Shown here: positions 1 to 5,752 of the stretch, piece after piece
Numbering within the stretch: position 1 is the first letter of the stretch
How the letters are laid out: every line of letters begins with the position of its first letter
Assembly: GCA_964346275.1 (NCBI GenBank)
Contig: CAYFUR010000149.1
Coordinates: 1-6,358 of the forward strand
DNA from: CAYFUR01 sp964346275
GTDB taxonomy: Bacteria; Sumerlaeota; Sumerlaeia; SLMS01
DNA length: 6,358 nt
Reading direction: 5' to 3'
Position numbers and translations under genes: made by a program
The notes under the pieces: model-generated
The model's input: the letters and a program-made list of their open reading frames with translations, nothing else
The model's database searches: none
What the model was told of the DNA's origin: nothing

Positions 1-225
1 ATGCTGAACAAAAGCCGTCCGGCGAGAATCGAGTAACGCTCACACATCGGCGATCCGCTTTGCTGGAGGCACCCGCCCCCTCCTGGCCAGTGGATTGAAC
101 GGTGGAGAACTGATCCGTAACTGTAAAGTCAATGAACGAAAGCGATGTCAATAATATCAAACAAAGAGCAGGGTTTGCGCTCCGCCTTTTCCGGTGATTC
201 CCCGAGAAAGAGGGCGGCGCCCAAC
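1..225. other. Left-edge region without a supportable gene
   Basis: I see no convincing gene here. Plus frame 1 is open from the window edge and stops at TAA 34-36, so those 11 codons could be the 3' end of an upstream gene, but they are too few to judge. On the minus strand an ATG at 46-44 opens a frame that runs off the left edge for 15 codons (it begins M-C-E-R-Y-S), with only a weak ribosome site. A perfect minus-strand TTGACA lies at 151-146, and the hexamer ATTGAC recurs at 152-147 and 133-128, 19 bp apart. No good -10 box follows at 16-18 bp, so a leftward promoter is possible but unproven. A small GC-rich hairpin near 213-223 lies just beyond the fmdB-family terminator on the minus strand and might act as a back-up. 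Confidence 0.35.
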
Positions 226-264
226 AAAAAAAGCAGCGGCGGGGCCCTCAAGGAGCCGCGCCGC
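226..264 (-). terminator. Intrinsic terminator of the FmdB-family gene
   Basis: Read on the minus strand, a GC-rich hairpin is followed by a run of seven T (plus-strand A at 226-232). The outer stem pairs 236-241 with 259-264 (six bp, all G-C). After one mismatch, five more pairs follow (243-247 with 253-257, one of them G-U), closing a five-base loop. The hairpin starts 31 bases after the stop codon of the leftward gene at 296, the expected place for a Rho-independent terminator. On the plus strand no T-run follows, so it acts in one direction. Confidence 0.8.
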
Positions 265-295
265 CGGGGATTGCGGGTGAGGTGTCCTGCGTCGG

Positions 296-646
296 TTATT
301 CGCTGCTCGAAGAGGAGGAGGAGGATGACGAGGAGGAAGATCCCTCGCTCTTCTTGGATTCGGACTTGCCGGATTCGGCCTTGGTTTCCTTGGAGGAGCT
401 TTCGCTGGAAGAGCTCTCGCTGGAGGAGTTGCCGTTGGAGCCTCCACTCGAGCCGTTGCCGTTGCGGTAATCGGTGATGTAGAAGCCGCTGCCCTTGAAG
501 ATGAGGCCGGTGCCCGCTCCAACAAGGCGGCGGACCTGGCCTTCCTGGCCGCATTGAGTGCAGGTGGTCAGCGGGTCGTCGCTCATGCGCTGCTGGGCTT
601 CGAAATCGGCGTTGCAGGCATCGCAGTGGTATTCATAGCGCGGCAT
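296..646 (-). CDS. FmdB-family zinc-ribbon protein with serine-rich tail
   Basis: This 116-residue protein belongs to the FmdB family of small zinc-ribbon proteins. The name comes from a putative regulator of formamidase genes in a methylotroph; the cellular role in most bacteria is not established. Residues 1-61 are the conserved part. They start with MPRYEYHCDAC and hold four zinc-ligand cysteines (8, 11, 29, 32, as two CxxC pairs) and the hallmark block GLIFKGSGFYITDYR (47-61). Residues 62-116 are a low-complexity Ser/Gly/Asn/Glu/Lys tail ending in 13 consecutive serines and one glutamate. The ATG at 646 is chosen because family members begin at this motif; an in-frame start at 718 would add 24 unconserved residues. 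AGGATGAG lies 6-10 bases upstream as ribosome site. The gene stands alone, divergent from the response regulator, with its own terminator. A sigma-54-like promoter candidate lies at 714-729. Family call is firm; function is unknown. Confidence 0.9.
   Translation of the reverse strand: MPRYEYHCDACNADFEAQQRMSDDPLTTCTQCGQEGQVRRLVGAGTGLIFKGSGFYITDYRNGNGSSGGSNGNSSSESSSSESSSKETKAESGKSESKKSEGSSSSSSSSSSSSSE
390..434 (-). repeat. Three imperfect 15-bp tandem repeats in the serine-rich tail
   Basis: Three 15-bp units lie at 390-404, 405-419 and 420-434. On the plus strand each resembles CTGGAGGAGCTNTCG with a few substitutions. On the coding strand they give the pentapeptides NSSSE, SSSSE and SSSKE (protein residues 73-87). 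The units differ mainly in ways that keep the Ser/Glu pattern, so the tail probably grew by duplication and was then kept for composition. Confidence 0.6.
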
Positions 647-713
647 TTTTGGCTCATCCTGTGTCAGATGGAAATAGGAGGCCCGCCATGGCAGAGGCGG
701 CCTCCAAAAGAAA

Positions 714-729
714 GGCAAACTTCAGGCCA
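714..729 (-). promoter_or_regulatory. Candidate sigma-54 (-24/-12) promoter for the FmdB-family gene
   Basis: On the minus strand the 16 bases read TGGCCTGAAGTTTGCC. They match the RpoN consensus TGGCACG-N4-TTGCW in TGGC, the G before the spacer, and TTGC, with the invariant GG and GC exactly 10 bases apart. Transcription would begin about 12 bases downstream, leaving a leader of some 50-60 bases before the ATG at 646. I did not identify an enhancer-binding-protein site. A match this good can occur by chance, and whether the host uses RpoN here is unknown. Confidence 0.3.
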
Positions 730-812
730 TTAAGCCCCCAAGATCAAGGCCCATTCCGTTGTCTAAATAATTTTGAAGCACATTCCAATTCCTCCTTGCC
801 GCCAAGAGGAAT
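722..812 (-). other. Hairpin masking a strong Shine-Dalgarno, with tiny ORFs
   Basis: Minus strand. Bases 788-812 form an inverted repeat: ATTCCT (788-793) pairs with AGGAAT (807-812), and CTTG (795-798) with CAAG (803-806). This makes ten base pairs with one bulged base and a four-base loop. One arm contains a full AAGGAGG (797-791). Seven bases after it an ATG (783) opens a six-codon ORF (MCFKII, stop at 763). Nine bases after it an overlapping GTG (781) opens a 19-codon ORF ending at 722. Either could be a leader peptide whose ribosome site is hidden by the hairpin. There is no T-run after the hairpin, and no clear promoter was found further upstream on this strand. The inverted repeat could equally be a DNA operator between the two divergent genes. 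The structure is seen; the function is inference. Confidence 0.25.
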
Positions 813-896
813 CCGAGGCCTCAATTTCCCTCGATCAACTCAATCGCCCGGTTTCGACGAACCTCGCAAAGCCAGAGATTCCGAAGCCAGTGGAAT

Positions 897-902
897 AAGA
901 GG
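897..902 (+). promoter_or_regulatory. Ribosome binding site that decides the response-regulator start
   Basis: AAGAGG lies four bases before the ATG at 907. This supports 907 over a TTG at 649, which is in the same open frame but would overlap the divergent FmdB-family gene and add 86 residues of non-domain sequence. An AATAAT at 766-771 is a possible -10 box for this gene, but no convincing -35 box was found. Confidence 0.55.
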
Positions 903-906
903 CGGT

Positions 907-2025
907 ATGCCTGACAGAAGCGAGGAGCGGACAGCGCGCATCCTGGTGGTCGACGACGAGGCGGCCAACCGGATGATGCTGGCCGACCTGATCTCGCATC
1001 TCGGTTATCATTACAAAACCGCTGAAAATGGCGAGGTTGCCCTCGGGTGTCTTCCAGACTTTCAGCCCGACTTGATCTGCCTCGATCTGCGCATGCCGGT
1101 CCTCGACGGGTTTGAAACACTCAAGCGGATCAAAGAGAACCCGGAAACCAGCCATATCCCGGTCATTATCGTTTCCGGCCTGAGCCAGCAGGAAAGCGTG
1201 GTTCGGTGCCTGGAACATGGTGCCGACGACTATCTCGCCAAGCCCTTTAACGTGCGGATTCTCCAGGCGCGGCTGGAGGCGAGCCTCCGAAAGAAGCACC
1301 TCTTCGATCTCGAGCGCCGCTATCACCGCCAGATGGAGGAGCATAACTCGACGCTGGAGCGGCGGGTGCGGGAACAGGTGGAACAAATCACCACGGCGCA
1401 GACGGCAACGATCTTTGCCCTGTCCAAACTGGCGGAATCGCGGGATTTCGAGACGGGCCAGCACCTGGAGCGCATTACGGCCTATTGCGAGATCATCGCA
1501 CAGGCCCTGCGGGATCAGCCCGGAAGCAATGGGCATGTGACAGACGATTTTATCCGCACCTTGAAGCTGGCCAGCCCGCTCCATGACATCGGCAAAGTGG
1601 GAATCCCCGACAACATCCTGAAAAAGCCCGGCCCTTTGACTGCGGAAGAGTTCGAGGTGATGAAGACCCACGCGGAGATCGGAGCGCGGACCCTCGAGGC
1701 TGTTCACAAAAAGCACCCGAGAAACGCCCTGATCAATATGGGGATTGCCATTGCCGAGAGCCACCACGAACGGTGGGATGGAACGGGGTATCCGCGGGGC
1801 CTGGCGGAAGAGGAGATCCCGCTTTGCGGGCGGATTCTGGCCCTGGCGGATGTGTATGACGCGCTTTCCACCCGGCGTTGCTATAAGGAGGCCTTTTCCC
1901 ACGAGGAGAGCCGGGCAATTCTCCTCGACAACCGGGGGAGCCAGTTTGATCCTGCGGTTGTCGACGCGTTCCTGGCCCGGGAGGAGCAATTCGTCGACGT
2001 GTTGCGCCACCTGGGGGACCACTAA
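907..2025 (+). CDS. Response regulator with HD-GYP domain (c-di-GMP phosphodiesterase)
   Basis: This 372-residue cytoplasmic two-component regulator has an N-terminal receiver domain (about 10-125), a charged coiled-coil linker (about 125-165) and an HD-GYP domain (about 165-360). Such RpfG-like proteins hydrolyse c-di-GMP when a partner kinase phosphorylates the receiver. The receiver shows the acidic pair D16-D17, the phospho-acceptor D60 in LDLRMP, S90 and K112 in KPF. The output domain keeps E182, H186, HD at 226-227 with K230, H255, HH at 286-287, GYP at 294-296 and D315, so the metal site looks complete and activity is likely. The start at 907 has AAGAGG four bases upstream and puts the receiver at the usual distance from the N terminus. 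No cognate histidine kinase is in the window. It lies upstream of pilB in the same direction but 274 bp away, so co-transcription is uncertain. No terminator was found after the stop. Confidence 0.93.
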   Translation: MPDRSEERTARILVVDDEAANRMMLADLISHLGYHYKTAENGEVALGCLPDFQPDLICLDLRMPVLDGFETLKRIKENPETSHIPVIIVSGLSQQESVVRCLEHGADDYLAKPFNVRILQARLEASLRKKHLFDLERRYHRQMEEHNSTLERRVREQVEQITTAQTATIFALSKLAESRDFETGQHLERITAYCEIIAQALRDQPGSNGHVTDDFIRTLKLASPLHDIGKVGIPDNILKKPGPLTAEEFEVMKTHAEIGARTLEAVHKKHPRNALINMGIAIAESHHERWDGTGYPRGLAEEEIPLCGRILALADVYDALSTRRCYKEAFSHEESRAILLDNRGSQFDPAVVDAFLAREEQFVDVLRHLGDH

Positions 2026-2285
2026 GCCGGGAAAATATGCTGCGAAAAGGTAGCCTGAAAACCATCCATCGAGCTATATTGAGCAGGAATGCGGGCCGGG
2101 AAAAGAATGGGCCGGAGTTGATTTGCCAAAAGGCTTTTCCGGTTGCGGGAATCCGGACCCATCAGCGATATAAATCGAGCCGGATTGGACCCCGCCGGGG
2201 ACAGAATTCTGAAAGGCGCGGCATTGCGGGCCCGAGGCCTTTGCACGGGGAGTTGCTCCCCGCCCATGACAAGCCCGCGGGATTC
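2026..2285 (+). promoter_or_regulatory. Hairpin-rich spacer, possible structured leader of pilB
   Basis: No gene was found between the response regulator and pilB. Near the 3' end GCGGGC (2226-2231) pairs with GCCCGC (2273-2278), extended by two G-U pairs, and then TTG (2241-2243) with CAA (2270-2272). Inside sits a perfect seven-bp hairpin, CGGGGAG / CTCCCCG (2246-2262) with a TTG loop. This fold ends about six bases before the pilB ribosome site. Further upstream GCCGGA occurs at 2111-2116 and 2179-2184, and TCCGG at 2138-2142 and 2152-2156, allowing mutually exclusive pairings. Possible -10 boxes are TATATT (2075-2080) and TATAAA (2169-2174), both without a good -35. I looked for GEMM-type c-di-GMP riboswitch consensus elements and did not recognise them. 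Confidence 0.3.
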
Positions 2286-2299
2286 AAGAGGAGTAGGAA

Positions 2300-4222
2300 A
2301 TGAGTTTCTTTAAAGGTTTCATCCGCAAGGACGATAAAGAAAAAGAAAAGGAAAAGGAAAAGGGGGGGCCTCTGGAGAAAGAGGCGGCCGCCAAGGCCGA
2401 GCAGAAACAAACTGCACAGCAGAAAAACCCCGCGCCGGTGCCGTCTCACGAAGCGGCCATGAAGGCGCGGCGCAAGCTGCCCACGGAGGACCAGAAGCGC
2501 TTCTTCGATGCCCAGCGCGCCACTCAATCGCAAGTGGGCCGCATTCTGGCCAACAGCGGCCTCGTCAGCGACGACATGGTGAAAGAAGCCATGAAGGGGC
2601 TGGAGAACGAGGCTGGCACCACCCTGCAGAAGAACCTCGTGAATCAGGGCCTCGTCCGGGAAGATGATATCCTGGAAGCGCTTGCCAGCGAACTCGACAT
2701 GGAGCGCATCTCGCTCAAGGATGTCGAAGTCACCCCCGAACTCCTCGAACTCGTCCCGAAGAAAATTGCCCGCGATTACCGCGTCTTTCCCGTCTCCCAG
2801 ACCGAAGACGAAGTCGCCATCGCCATTTCCGATCCTCTGAATATCCAGGTCATGGACGACCTGGAGAAGATCATCGGAAAGAAGGTGCGCACGATGATCG
2901 CCAGCGAAGACGACATCGATCGTTTCTACAAGCGATTCTACGAAGGGGACGAGATCAAGAATATTTACGAGAACATCACCGAGGACATGCACCAGGCGGA
3001 GATGGACTCGCAGGCGGATCAGGAAATCGAACTGGTGGAGGACGAAGAGGCCCCGCCAGTGGTGAAATTCGTGGATCTGATCTTCAAACAGGCAGTCCAT
3101 GACCGCGCCTCGGATATCCATATCGAGCCGACCCGCCAAAACGTGGTGGTTCGCTTTCGCATCGATGGCGTGCTCCACGAGGTTCCCTCGCCGCCCAAGA
3201 AATGGCAGAACGCCATTCTCTCGCGCCTGAAGGTGCTCTCGGGGATGGACCTGGCCGAGAAGCGCATTCCCCAGGACGGCCGCATCAAACTGTCGCTGCC
3301 CGACCGCAAGCTCGACCTCCGTGTCTCCGCGCTCCCGGCGATCTATGGCGAGACCATCGTCATGCGTATTCTCGACCAGAGTTCGGTGCTCCTCGGCCTG
3401 GAAGACGTCGGCTTCCTTCCCGATAATATTACGCTTTTCAATGAGTTGATCCGCCGCCCGACCGGCGTGATCCTGATGACCGGGCCGACGGGTTCGGGCA
3501 AGACCACGACGCTTTACTCCGCGCTCTCGACCATCAACACCCCGGAAGTCAAAATCGTCACGATCGAGAACCCTGTGGAGTATATGCTCGATGGGATCAA
3601 CCAGGTGCAGGTGAACGAGGAAATCGGGCTGGATTTCTCTCAGGGCCTGCGCTCACTGCTTCGCCAGTCGCCAGACGTGTTGCTGGTGGGCGAGATGCGT
3701 GACATGGAAACAGCGGAAATCGGTATCCGCGCCGCCCTGACCGGCCACCTGGTCTTCTCGACGCTGCACACCAACGATGCGCCCTCGGCTCCAAGCCGTT
3801 TGATCGACATGGGCGTGAAGCCCTTCCTGGTGGCTTCCTCCCTCCAGGCCGTCGTCGCCCAGCGCCTGGTGCGCCGGTTGTGCGCCTCTTGCAAGCAGCC
3901 CGGAAGACCGACCAACGAAGAGTTGTCGGAAATTGGGGCGACCGAGGCAGATATGGAGTCGTTGGATACCTTCGACATCCACAAGAACGTGGGATGCGAC
4001 CGGTGCGTCGGGTCGGGCTATCGCGGCCGCACGGCGATCCACGAAATCATGGTCGTGGATTCACGCATTCGCCAGCTTATCATTAAGGGAGAATCTGGCT
4101 TCCGCCTGAAAAAAGTCGCCGCGCGCAACGGCATGCGGACGCTGCGCATGGATGGCTGGGAGAAGGTCAAGCTCGGCCAGACGACGATCTCCGAAGTGAT
4201 GCGCATCACTCAGGGTGACTGA
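2300..4222 (+). CDS. pilB: Type IV pilus assembly / type II secretion ATPase (PilB/GspE family)
   Basis: This 640-residue hexameric ATPase would drive pilus extension or pseudopilus assembly at the cytoplasmic face of the inner membrane. Residues 1-60 are a Lys/Glu-rich, probably disordered extension. About 70-215 is a T2SSE/MshEN-type N-terminal domain. The ATPase core follows, with Walker A GPTGSGKT (395-402), Asp box IENPVEY (422-428), Walker B region LLVGEMRD (461-468) and His box TGHLVFSTLHTN (481-492). The four-cysteine zinc site is C528, C531, C566 and C569, as in PilB/GspE and unlike PilT. The ATG at 2300 has AAGAGGAG (2286-2293) six bases upstream. The length is slightly above typical PilB because of the charged N terminus. 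Odd points are the D-to-N change in the Asp box and weakly conserved c-di-GMP-binding positions in the N domain. No pilC, pilT or pilin gene is visible, so GspE or MshE identity cannot be excluded. A strong terminator follows. Confidence 0.88.
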   Translation: MSFFKGFIRKDDKEKEKEKEKGGPLEKEAAAKAEQKQTAQQKNPAPVPSHEAAMKARRKLPTEDQKRFFDAQRATQSQVGRILANSGLVSDDMVKEAMKGLENEAGTTLQKNLVNQGLVREDDILEALASELDMERISLKDVEVTPELLELVPKKIARDYRVFPVSQTEDEVAIAISDPLNIQVMDDLEKIIGKKVRTMIASEDDIDRFYKRFYEGDEIKNIYENITEDMHQAEMDSQADQEIELVEDEEAPPVVKFVDLIFKQAVHDRASDIHIEPTRQNVVVRFRIDGVLHEVPSPPKKWQNAILSRLKVLSGMDLAEKRIPQDGRIKLSLPDRKLDLRVSALPAIYGETIVMRILDQSSVLLGLEDVGFLPDNITLFNELIRRPTGVILMTGPTGSGKTTTLYSALSTINTPEVKIVTIENPVEYMLDGINQVQVNEEIGLDFSQGLRSLLRQSPDVLLVGEMRDMETAEIGIRAALTGHLVFSTLHTNDAPSAPSRLIDMGVKPFLVASSLQAVVAQRLVRRLCASCKQPGRPTNEELSEIGATEADMESLDTFDIHKNVGCDRCVGSGYRGRTAIHEIMVVDSRIRQLIIKGESGFRLKKVAARNGMRTLRMDGWEKVKLGQTTISEVMRITQGD

Positions 4223-4248
4223 CGGGATTCCTGAAACCAAAAGAGCCG

Positions 4249-4287
4249 AGGCCCGGAAGGAAGAATCTTCCGGGCCTACGTTTTTTT
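4249..4287 (+). terminator. Intrinsic terminator of pilB overlapping the 3' end of fetB
   Basis: An uninterrupted 11-bp stem pairs 4249-4259 (AGGCCCGGAAG) with 4267-4277 (CTTCCGGGCCT). It closes a seven-base loop and is followed by ACG and seven T (4281-4287). It starts 26 bases after the pilB stop, a textbook Rho-independent terminator. Its right arm and T-run also encode the end of the convergent fetB gene: the stop TAG is 4278-4276 and the two AAA lysine codons come from the T-run. Read leftward, the same stem is followed only by TCGGCTCTTTT, so it may weakly end the fetB transcript too. Confidence 0.92.
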
Positions 4288-5076
4288 ACGGATCAGTTCG
4301 CGGCGGAGCTGATGCCGCGTATTGAAAAGGCGTCTATACACCAGCCAGGCCAGCAGGATATTGCTGGCGGCGGTGGCGGCCGCGATCATGAACATCACAA
4401 CAACCTGGTATTTCGTCGCCTCAAGCGGATCGGCGCCGGCAAGGATCTGGCCCGTCATCATCCCCGGCAGGGAAACGATCCCCACAACCATCATGGCATT
4501 GATAATGGGGATCATGCCGCGGCGAACAGCTTCGCGCACGGGCGTCCGGGCGGCTTCCCACGCGGTGGCGCCGAGGGCCAGTTCCATCTCCACCTGGTCG
4601 CCGCGCTGGGAAAGCGATTCCAGCAGGTGATCCAGGCAGAGCGAAATGCCCGTCAACCCGTTGCCCAGGATCATGCCCAGCAAGGGGATAAAGTATTGGG
4701 GCTGCCACCAGGGATCGGTTCCGATGACGACTCCGGTGACGAGGAACGTGGTGAGCAGGCCGGTGAGAATCAGGGTCAAGAAGGTTTGTCTATACGCGCC
4801 GGGAAACGTTCGCGCCGGGCGCCCGATGGCGGCGTGGCTTGCCGCTCCGATCATGATGAAAACGGCGGCAAGGACGAGATAAAACTGGTCGAGATCGAAG
4901 ATCCACTTGAGCAGGTATCCGACGAGCAAGAGCTGGAGGACGGTCCGGACCGTTGCCAGGGCAAGCTGCTTTTCCAGCTTGAGCCGCAAGGCGATGCTGA
5001 TCCCGCCAGCAGCCAATATCAAGACGGCGGAGATGGCCAGGTCCAGGTAGGTGAGTTCCAGGGCCCCGGGATTCAT
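4276..5076 (-). CDS. fetB: FetB-like ABC exporter permease (YbbM / UPF0014 family)
   Basis: This 266-residue inner-membrane protein is the permease half of a FetAB-type ABC exporter. In E. coli FetAB is linked to iron export and resistance to oxidative stress; transport of iron here is inferred from family membership. Hydrophobic segments lie near 8-30, 38-58, 64-84, 98-119, 127-147, 190-213 and 224-247. Family hallmarks are the ATVRTVLQLLLVGYLL block (41-56), the cytoplasmic LALGATAWEAA (166-176, probably the coupling segment that meets the ATPase) and SLPGMMTGQILAGADP (202-217) followed by YQ. Length is close to E. coli FetB (about 260). The ATG at 5076 is preferred over an in-frame start at 5139, which would add 21 basic, unconserved residues and overlap fetA heavily. 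With 5076 the start overlaps the fetA stop as ATGA, which suggests translational coupling. The last codons lie inside the pilB terminator. Confidence in the family is high. Confidence 0.93.
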   Translation of the reverse strand: MNPGALELTYLDLAISAVLILAAGGISIALRLKLEKQLALATVRTVLQLLLVGYLLKWIFDLDQFYLVLAAVFIMIGAASHAAIGRPARTFPGAYRQTFLTLILTGLLTTFLVTGVVIGTDPWWQPQYFIPLLGMILGNGLTGISLCLDHLLESLSQRGDQVEMELALGATAWEAARTPVREAVRRGMIPIINAMMVVGIVSLPGMMTGQILAGADPLEATKYQVVVMFMIAAATAASNILLAWLVYRRLFNTRHQLRRELIRKKT

Positions 5077-5747
5077 GATCCAACCCCCAATCCTTCCAGA
5101 TCGAGGTAGGGCCGGAGATCGACGGCCTTGTCGGCCCATTGTTCGATCGCTTCCGCGTCATGGGAAACGACGAGCGCCGCGGCGTTTCGCTCGTCGAGGT
5201 CCTGGCGGAGAACCTCGAGGACGGAGCGGGCGGTCTTGCGGTCGAGGGCGGAGGTGGGCTCGTCGAGGAGATAGACGCGGGGACAGGTGAGCATGGAACG
5301 CAGGAGGCAAACACGCTGCCTCTCGCCGACGGAGAGGGACTCCGCGGGCTGCTTCAGGCGTTTTTCTTCGATTTTCAGCCTCTCGAGCGCGGCCACGACC
5401 GGGCCTCTGCGGGGGCGCGACCCGGAAATCGCATATTCAAAGGGGCGAAGAAGGTTTTCCCAGACGGTGCCCTCGAGCAGGACCGGCATCTGGGAGACGT
5501 AGTTCACGGCTCGCCGGTAGGCGGTCCAACCGGTTTCCATCGGGCTTCGCCCCTCAAAAAGGACATCGCCCCGCAGCGCGTCATCCAGCATGGCCACGCC
5601 GCGAAGGAACGTTGTTTTCCCGCAGCCCGAGGGGCCGCCCATGACGATGATCTGCCCTGGGTGAAGATCGAGATCGAGGCCGCGAATCAGCGTCTTGCCA
5701 CCGGCCCGGACACCTTTCGCCCGAATGCTGAGAAGCACCTCCGCCAT
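5073..5747 (-). CDS. fetA: FetA-like ABC transporter ATP-binding protein (YbbL family)
   Basis: This 224-residue cytoplasmic ATPase would power the FetB permease encoded next to it. In order it has Walker A GPSGCGKT (38-45), Q-loop Q86 in YVSQMPVLLEGTV, ABC signature LSVGERQR (138-145), Walker B VYLLDE (158-163), D-loop SALD (166-169) and H-loop H196 in VVSHD. All catalytic elements are present. The signature reads LSVGE in place of the commonest LSGGE, a substitution that keeps the essential Ser and second Gly. Length fits this compact family (E. coli FetA is about 225). The ATG at 5747 lies five bases after the stop of the upstream hydrolase, and its stop overlaps the fetB start by four bases, so all three genes are probably one operon. 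The assignment to FetA over a generic ABC ATPase rests mainly on the adjacent FetB-type permease. Confidence 0.91.
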   Translation of the reverse strand: MAEVLLSIRAKGVRAGGKTLIRGLDLDLHPGQIIVMGGPSGCGKTTFLRGVAMLDDALRGDVLFEGRSPMETGWTAYRRAVNYVSQMPVLLEGTVWENLLRPFEYAISGSRPRRGPVVAALERLKIEEKRLKQPAESLSVGERQRVCLLRSMLTCPRVYLLDEPTSALDRKTARSVLEVLRQDLDERNAAALVVSHDAEAIEQWADKAVDLRPYLDLEGLGVGS

Positions 5748-5752
5748 CGCAG

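Noticed and set aside
282..470. Acidic plus-strand frame with Leu-Glu-Glu repeats
   Set aside because: It is the reverse reading of the serine-rich tail codons of the FmdB-family gene, so the repeats are a by-product.
649..906. N-terminal extension of the response regulator from TTG 649
   Set aside because: It would overlap the upstream region of the divergent gene and adds 86 residues without domain features, while ATG 907 has a good ribosome site at the right place.
835..2022. 395-codon open frame on the minus strand opposite the response regulator
   Set aside because: It lies antisense to a gene with complete receiver and HD-GYP motifs and shows no recognisable domain. Long antisense frames are expected from GC-rich codon use.
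2125..2138. GCC-AAAA-GGC-TTTT as a terminator after the response regulator
   Set aside because: The stem has only three base pairs and the T-run only four bases, too weak for an intrinsic terminator.
2026..2299. GEMM-type c-di-GMP riboswitch ahead of pilB
   Set aside because: I looked for the conserved GEMM core elements and tetraloop receptor pattern and did not find them; a covariance search would be needed to exclude a divergent class.
2162..3178. 338-codon open frame on the minus strand opposite pilB
   Set aside because: It is the shadow of conserved pilB coding sequence; the repeated Leu/Phe/Val/Asp/His composition mirrors the pilB codons.
4312..5109. 265-codon plus-strand frame, His/Asp/Gly-rich, opposite fetB
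   Set aside because: The composition is what the hydrophobic FetB codons give in reverse; fetB has clear family motifs and this frame has none.
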